Shown here: piece by piece, positions 58,871-64,000 of the stretch
Layout: each line of letters begins with the position of its first letter
Position numbering within the stretch: the stretch's first letter is position 1
Source of the DNA: Cheiracanthium punctorium
Lineage: Eukaryota; Arthropoda; Arachnida; Araneae; Cheiracanthiidae
DNA: 64,000 nt
Reading direction: 5' to 3'
Assembly (NCBI GenBank): GCA_038373885.1
Contig: JAWZYV010012534.1
Coordinates: forward strand, 62,001-126,000
Program-made: the position numbers and the translations under genes
Notes under the pieces: model-generated
What the model saw: the letters and a program-made list of their open reading frames with translations, nothing else
Told to the model about the DNA's origin: nothing
The model's database searches: none

Positions 58871-59440
58871 AATTATTTTGTATTTTGTATAACTCTAAAA
58901 CTAACCCGTAGATTTTTTAACTTTTGTATTTAGAACTATTGTAATATCTAACTGTTTTCAATATCTTTTTTGACAGCAATCGACTGAGAATTTATTTACA
59001 GGGTGAGCCAAATGACTTTGAATACATTGAGGTGTATGGATGCATTCAATTCATTGAAAGTCTGTGGTCAATGACTACTTTGGCTATCCCCAAAATCTCG
59101 CATACTATCTCAAGTTTGTCGGCTTTTGGTGAAATATCGTCAAATAAAGTGTCAGAAGGAAATCTTTCAAATTGAACTCAGCTTGGCGATATCGAACTAT
59201 TTGGCTGGAAATCGCTAAACCTTACTATTATTGATATTTTATCTCTTTCAAACAAATAAATTTAGAGGAAGTGCTTCGAAAATATTTTTGATCTAATGGA
59301 CGTGCAAGGAAGTCATGTGTTGGACACATCAGATTTTTGTAATTAGTTGAGGGAGACCGTCGAACGCACGGCGATGGCAATATACACGCAAGTCCAGATC
59401 TTCTTCTTTCTTGAACAATCAAACAATCTTTCTTGAACAA

Positions 59441-59570
59441 ATCGAACAATCGTGGCAGGCCATGGTGAAGAAGAAGCGGTGAACGGGCTAAGCTGTCGAA
59501 AGCGCTCATGGTGCGTGCTTTAATCTTTTTATGGAAATTTTAGGCTTTTAATGTTTTTAACTAATTACTA
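59441..59570 (+). mobile_element. Inverted terminal fragment of the Penelope-like element
   Basis: It is the complement of 54837-54992, including the codons for WQAMVKKKR and the GCTGTCGAAAGCGCTCATGG stretch. It lacks a 26-37 bp segment containing CTGATGATGACAG. That size difference between terminal copies is reminiscent of the extension known in PLE terminal repeats. Confidence 0.85.
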
Positions 59571-60980
59571 AGGTATTTATTTCCGTGTTCAATTTTTAAC
59601 TAAATAGATCAGTATTCAAATGAAAATGTTTTAGATTTCATTAAAAATGTTTAAAAGAATAGCATCTTTCTAATGAGCAATTTCTCAGTAAATGCATTTT
59701 ATTTTTAACACTAGAACCAATGTGTTTCAGATATACCTAAAACTGCAGGCTGGGTCAAATTGACCCAACTTATAGAATTCATAGTTGCAATGCAACAATA
59801 GTGTTATATTTTAACGGTAATGACATTAGTTCAGTCTTAACATTCGTATTAAGTTTAATATTACATTAAAAGTACAAAAATATTGTTGCTATAATTCTTA
59901 TTAGAGCCGCGTCGCTCGAGATAGGTATACCTAAAATCGCGGTATGAGTCAAATTGACCCGACTTGTAAAATTCACGTTGCAATGAAAATGACATAATGG
60001 TATGCTATTATACCATTTATTATGTCATTACCGTTCATTTTATGAATGATAATGACATTTATTTAATTTGAACTTCAGATTCCAGACTTGTGGGAAGTTT
60101 TGGGTCAAAATGACAGATTCCGCAATAACAGGTATACATATTAAAAACAAAAAACTAATAAAAGTTACGAGCTTATAACGGGTTATCTTCAAAATAAATT
60201 TTAACCATGACACATTTATTAATGTATCTATAATTGCAGATTAGTTTCTCAAAGGAATAAACTGTTTTTATTTATTTAAGAATAAGATATCTAGGTATTT
60301 TGATGAGATACCTATGATAGATGAGTGTTAATTTTTTCCAAACATAGGTTTAATGCCTTTTTTTCTGTTTTAATTTAATATTAATTTGTATTAAGTCGTT
60401 TTTAGTTAAGTTAAATTACTTTTAGAGCTTGATAAATAAAATGTAAATGTCAAATATTTAAATCATTAAAATTCATTTAAAATATCATTTCAAACCTTAG
60501 TTTCCAAATTTAGGACAATTTCACTTTTTTACTCTTGATTTTGACATTCCGACATACACACACACAAAAAGAAAAAAAGATTAGTCAAAGTACTTTATTT
60601 TTGGAGTAATATCATACATAATACTGCTGTAGTAACTAAAACAACTATTTTAAACTAGTAAAATACCATGTTACATACAACATGGCTGTCTGCACAAGCA
60701 GCCATGTTATTATTTTCATTAATAAATATTTCAATAACGCATTTTAAATGTGCATATTTTAAGTAGACTTTAAAAAATCAATTGAAACTTGCAGAAAATC
60801 ATAAATGAATTTAAATAACTAAATTCAATTTTTAAAAAATGCAAAATAAAGGTTAACTTTTAATCATTAGGTATTAGAGAGTTCAATAAACGAGCGCACA
60901 GTAAAATATTGTCATTTAGAAAAAGGATGAAGATTGAAAATTTCTCCCTGCCTCTGTAAATAAATTTTGAAAACAGAATA
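59571..60980. other. AT-rich region with GGGTCAAATTGACCC motifs; no gene seen
   Basis: TTAACACTAGAACC at about 59706 precedes GGGTCAAATTGACCC (59753-59767). A second GAGTCAAATTGACCCG lies at 59947-59962 and a weaker GGGTCAAAATGAC near 60106. The TTAA plus this palindrome hints at a piggyBac-type MITE, but no right end was found. The remainder shows nothing recognisable. Confidence 0.4.
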
Positions 60981-61148
60981 ATCGGGGCTTTTTGTTAATT
61001 ATCGGATTTTTGGGGCAAATTAAAAATATTGGAGAAACTCCGTGGGGAGAGAGTGTAAAATTACATTATTTCTGGGATTACCATGAGAGAAATCGTATAT
61101 ACTGGATACAGCATGAAATCAACTCTAAATATGAGCCTAATAGTTATA

Positions 61149-61704
61149 CAGGGTGTCTACTGCTCCGGAAAGTCTGGAAAAGGCCGGGAAATTGGAAAAT
61201 GGGTCCGCAAAGTCTGGAAAAAACCGGGAAATTGGATAATAGGTCCGGAAAATTCACCAAAATCAATTTTTTTTTTTTTTTTACCCTTTCTTTCTAATTT
61301 GTCAGACTTCCAACCGAAAGTAACTGCAATGCATTTTTTGGACCGCGAAAGCATCAAGCGATGTTTTGTATAAGGATCGAAAAATGGGGGCTCATCAGTC
61401 GTGACGGGAGGGTAAAAGACAAATTTGCTTACTTGGTAACTTATGGCTTAGGACCGTATTTCCAAGAACAGTTAGTTAATTCTATCAGAAAGTGCGACAA
61501 CTTCTGTTTCTCAAATGATGAAAGCTTAATCCTGTATACTTCAGTTAAAATTGATTTCAAGAAGTTGTACAAAATATGCAAGTATAAAGACAAGGTAGGG
61601 GCATTGTGCAATTTCCCAAAGTAAAATGCATTGGTCTGGAATTTTTTTCCCGGGACCTCCCAAAAGTCAGGAAATTGACTTTCAGAAATTTGGTAGACAC
61701 CCTG
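61149..61704 (+). mobile_element. hAT5-like element, TIR CAGGGTGTCTAC, 5-bp TSD, with transposase remnant
   Basis: CAGGGTGTCTACTGC and TTTGGTAGACACCCTG are inverted ends, flanked by TTATA on both sides (61144-61148 and 61705-61709). Subterminal units CCGGGAAATTGG and GGTCCGSAAA repeat at the left. It retains a piece of transposase coding sequence (61361-61624). The terminus matches the CAGGGTGTC motifs of the dispersed repeat at 23281 and 47222. Confidence 0.8.
61361..61624 (+). pseudogene. hAT-like transposase fragment (region before first catalytic Asp)
   Basis: An 87-codon open frame contains KDKFAYLVTYGLGPYFQEQL and continues NSIRKCDNFCFSNDESL. In the same transposase family as the 40270 fragment, a YGLAPYF block followed by a FDESLN segment leads into the catalytic core; here the Asp-containing block is altered. 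Coding sequence for the rest is deleted. It sits between intact terminal repeats with a 5-bp target duplication, linking this protein type to these ends. It is not a functional gene. Confidence 0.6.
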
Positions 61705-63400
61705 TTATAAATGTGCTCAAAAATCTTCTCTCACCCACTCACTACCACAAAGAAGTGATGGATATTTTAATGAAAAAGCAACTTTCTTCCGTAGTTCAAA
61801 GCACAGTCACTTTCACTTGAATACGGTTTGGTTATTGAGTGTTGATTGATTGAGAAAACCAACGCCAGTCAAAAGCCCATGCAACGGATGTGGCCGCATA
61901 GGGCACCAGCATCCGAAGTATTAGTTTTATTTCTATTTCACCCTAAGGTCAAAAATATTAAGTATTTTTTTAATATTGTCACAAAAAAAAATTGATTGTC
62001 TATCAACATCCATTTTCATAAATTTTAAGACACTTCCTCTGCCTTGTGTATAAAAATCTAGGGCATTTTTCTTTAAAAAAAAAAATGATATGAATACCTC
62101 ATGACCTCCTTGTAGGAGTAATAGGAAAATGAATGATCTCCGAAAATGAAGTGGAAACCCTTTTACTGCACAGTTCACTTTTTACCTGTGATTTGGCATC
62201 ATCCTGCTCTCTCTACCCATTTAAATAGTTTAGTTTAAGCATACCCAGATTTTCTCGTTTTGTAGCCTTCTCCAGCCCTAACTGGGTCCCTGCACGCACA
62301 TTTCATCAACCCAGCCCGTTTGGGGAATCTCGCTGGTCTCACACATACAGAAAGGAGAGGTTTAGCCATGATTTCTGTGTGATTCATTTTAAACTTATTT
62401 AATTCCATAAATCCCTGCTCTCTTTTAATTTAATTAACCTAACTATTTTATCTAGCACTTACATGCTAAAACTGGTCTCTTTATTACTTATTACGATCGC
62501 CATTTTCTCAATAATTACTTATTTTTTCAGCACAACAGCCCCTATCTTTGTTTACTAGATTGCCGTTCGAGGTAGACTCCCCCTAGTTATGCCACTGCAA
62601 CCATTTCTGTTTTCCTTTATTATTCTGAAAATATTTAATGTTATTACTATACAGTATTTATCTAATGCAATTAGAACATCAATTCTGTTAAAAATACATG
62701 AATACACATTAGAATACCTTAAAAAGTTCTCCGACCAAGGCACACCCCTAGCAGATAGCCTTTAAACAGCTTTGCCTCACCTCAACACAACACCAACACC
62801 ATTAGAATTAGAAATGCTAATCAATTTCATATAAAATAAAATTATCTAACATTTGTAGTTATTTTCCAGGAGAAAGGGCATTAAGAGAGTTTTCCCCTCC
62901 CTCTCCCAAACTTACTTTTGTTTCAGAGCTTTAGATTCTTATACACTTTCAATTTTTGTTTTGAACTCTTTACAAATCTATCCAAAAAGCCAAATAGGCT
63001 CCTCCAAAAATTCAGCCTGGAACTGCCCTTGTACATTGCTGCATTAAGGTCCTGTCGGCCATATATAAAATTAAAATCTGTCGTCCCATGCTACAAAGCC
63101 TGCTCATTTTACTTTTATGATTTAAACATTTTACTTTTATGCATCATACTATTAGAGCGCTGTCAATTTAAAAGATGTATTTTAGAGAGAAAAAAATACA
63201 GATTGAAATTTATTATATGAAGTATGTCATTGTCGAGTAAAAAAGCTATTTTCAAATTTTCTTGGAGGGGGCTTGTGCCCTGCCTCTGGATCTGCACATG
63301 GGCCATAGCTAGGAAATATTTTTGGAAGTTTTTTTTTTTTTTTTTTCTATGATGTATATTTTCTAGCACTTATAATTCATGTTTATTTTACATTGCGGGA
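61705..63400. other. Repeat fragments, no gene seen
   Basis: 62705-62780 holds a SINE family B body fragment (CCTTAAAAAGTTCTCCGACCAAGGC). 63240-63312 holds a GGAGGGGGC...CTCTGGATCTGCACATGG fragment of a CAGTGGCGGATCC-type MITE. T-runs occur near 63331. No coding block is recognised. Confidence 0.45.
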
Positions 63401-64000
63401 GGTGGCATCCAAGGACGGATCGAGAGATTTTTTTCAGGGGGAACGCAAAGTTTGAATATTATCAAATTACATGAATTATGCCATTGTCAAGCAAGAAAGC
63501 TATTTTATCAGTGTAGATATATTTTCTCAGAGGGGGCATGTGCCCCCTGCACCCTCCCTCTGAATCAGCCCATGGTAGCAACCAAGGGTGGATTAAATAA
63601 TTGATTTGCAAGATCATTCGCATGACTTATGACATCAAATTGATCACTCGTGACAAAATGGTCTCCGAGAAAGTGACCATTCTCTGTATTCATATGTAAA
63701 TATTTTTTAATGTGAACAGGGCAGGCTCTAAGTTAGCTGGCGCCCTGGGCAAGTGAATTTAAGTATAGTCGAACTTGTTTATAATGAGTGCTGATTTAAC
63801 GAGAACCCGGAATGACAAAATCGGAAACACCTGTTGGGTACAATGTGAACAGGGGTGGCGCCATTGGGGGGCCATGTACCCCCCGTCAGGGATCACTGGC
63901 CCCCCTGTCGGGGATTTTTTTAGAGAATTTGTTGGTATAGAAAAACGAAGGAAATTTTGCAACCAGATAAAAAATTCCATTCTAAGTGTCTGACCCGACC
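63401..64000. repeat. MITE and pogo-like fragments at window end
   Basis: 63406-63575 resembles 63215-63312 (TTATGCCATTGTCAAGCAAGAAAGCTATTTT; GAGGGGGCATGTGCCCCCTG...CTCTGAATC), a decayed CAGTGGCGGATCC-type element. TATAGTCGAACTTGTTTATAATG at 63764 looks like a pogo-type terminus. CAGGGGTGGCGCCATTGGGG at 63851 begins another CAGGGG element that runs toward or past the window edge. Confidence 0.5.

Noticed and set aside
58624..58892. Two 60-codon frames with similar peptide sequence
   Set aside because: The similarity comes from an 88-bp tandem DNA repeat, and the frames are not maintained through all units.

Overview
This is an AT-rich, intron-like or intergenic stretch of an animal genome. 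It is packed with transposable elements and has almost no host coding sequence. The repertoire (many hAT-type elements and MITEs, pogo/Tigger remnants, a Helitron-like end, a Penelope-like retroelement and tRNA-derived SINEs) fits an invertebrate, probably an arthropod. That assignment is an inference from repeat content; no host gene here identifies the species.

Layout. 1-2733: the end of a DNA transposon cut by the window edge, then a long-inverted-repeat (foldback) element. 2951-5224: a hAT element with an 8-bp target-site duplication (TSD). 5292-9975: a large element with ~0.75-kb inverted arms and a duplicated CxxC-protein exon. 10747-13097: a nested hAT-like element. 14585-21745: a four-level nest inside a Penelope-like repeat, in which a 5.2-kb element carries a 3.0-kb and a 1.07-kb insertion; the unoccupied sites of both insertions are preserved in the copy at 1-839. 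21832-28646: pogo/Tigger, Helitron-like, tandem-repeat and further inverted-repeat material. 28830-29830: a ~150-bp satellite broken by a MITE. 31757-33083: an element with 5-bp TSD and subterminal repeats. 33370-38520: a duplicated segment hit by two different hAT elements, one with the C-terminal transposase ORF and one with a nearly complete ZMYM1-like transposase pseudogene. 40270-41788: a transposase fragment and a pogo-like MITE. 44000-45630: a SINE and a well-formed C2H2 zinc-finger exon, the best host-gene candidate. 47222-54062: a dispersed repeat, a palindromic MITE, and a SINE with a perfect 24-bp TSD interrupted by a 4.0-kb hAT. 54837-59570: a decayed Penelope-like element with a GIY-YIG domain, inverted terminal copies and a hammerhead-like motif. 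59700-64000: MITE and element fragments, including one carrying a piece of hAT-like transposase.

The only plausible host exons are 45549-45630 (+), encoding one classical C2H2 finger, and tentatively 30752-30803 (+), encoding a short MGRPK start; both are compatible in phase. The main value of the window is its readable insertion history: more than a dozen elements are bounded exactly by terminal inverted repeats (TIRs) and TSDs, and several have internal empty-site controls. No intact autonomous transposon was found.
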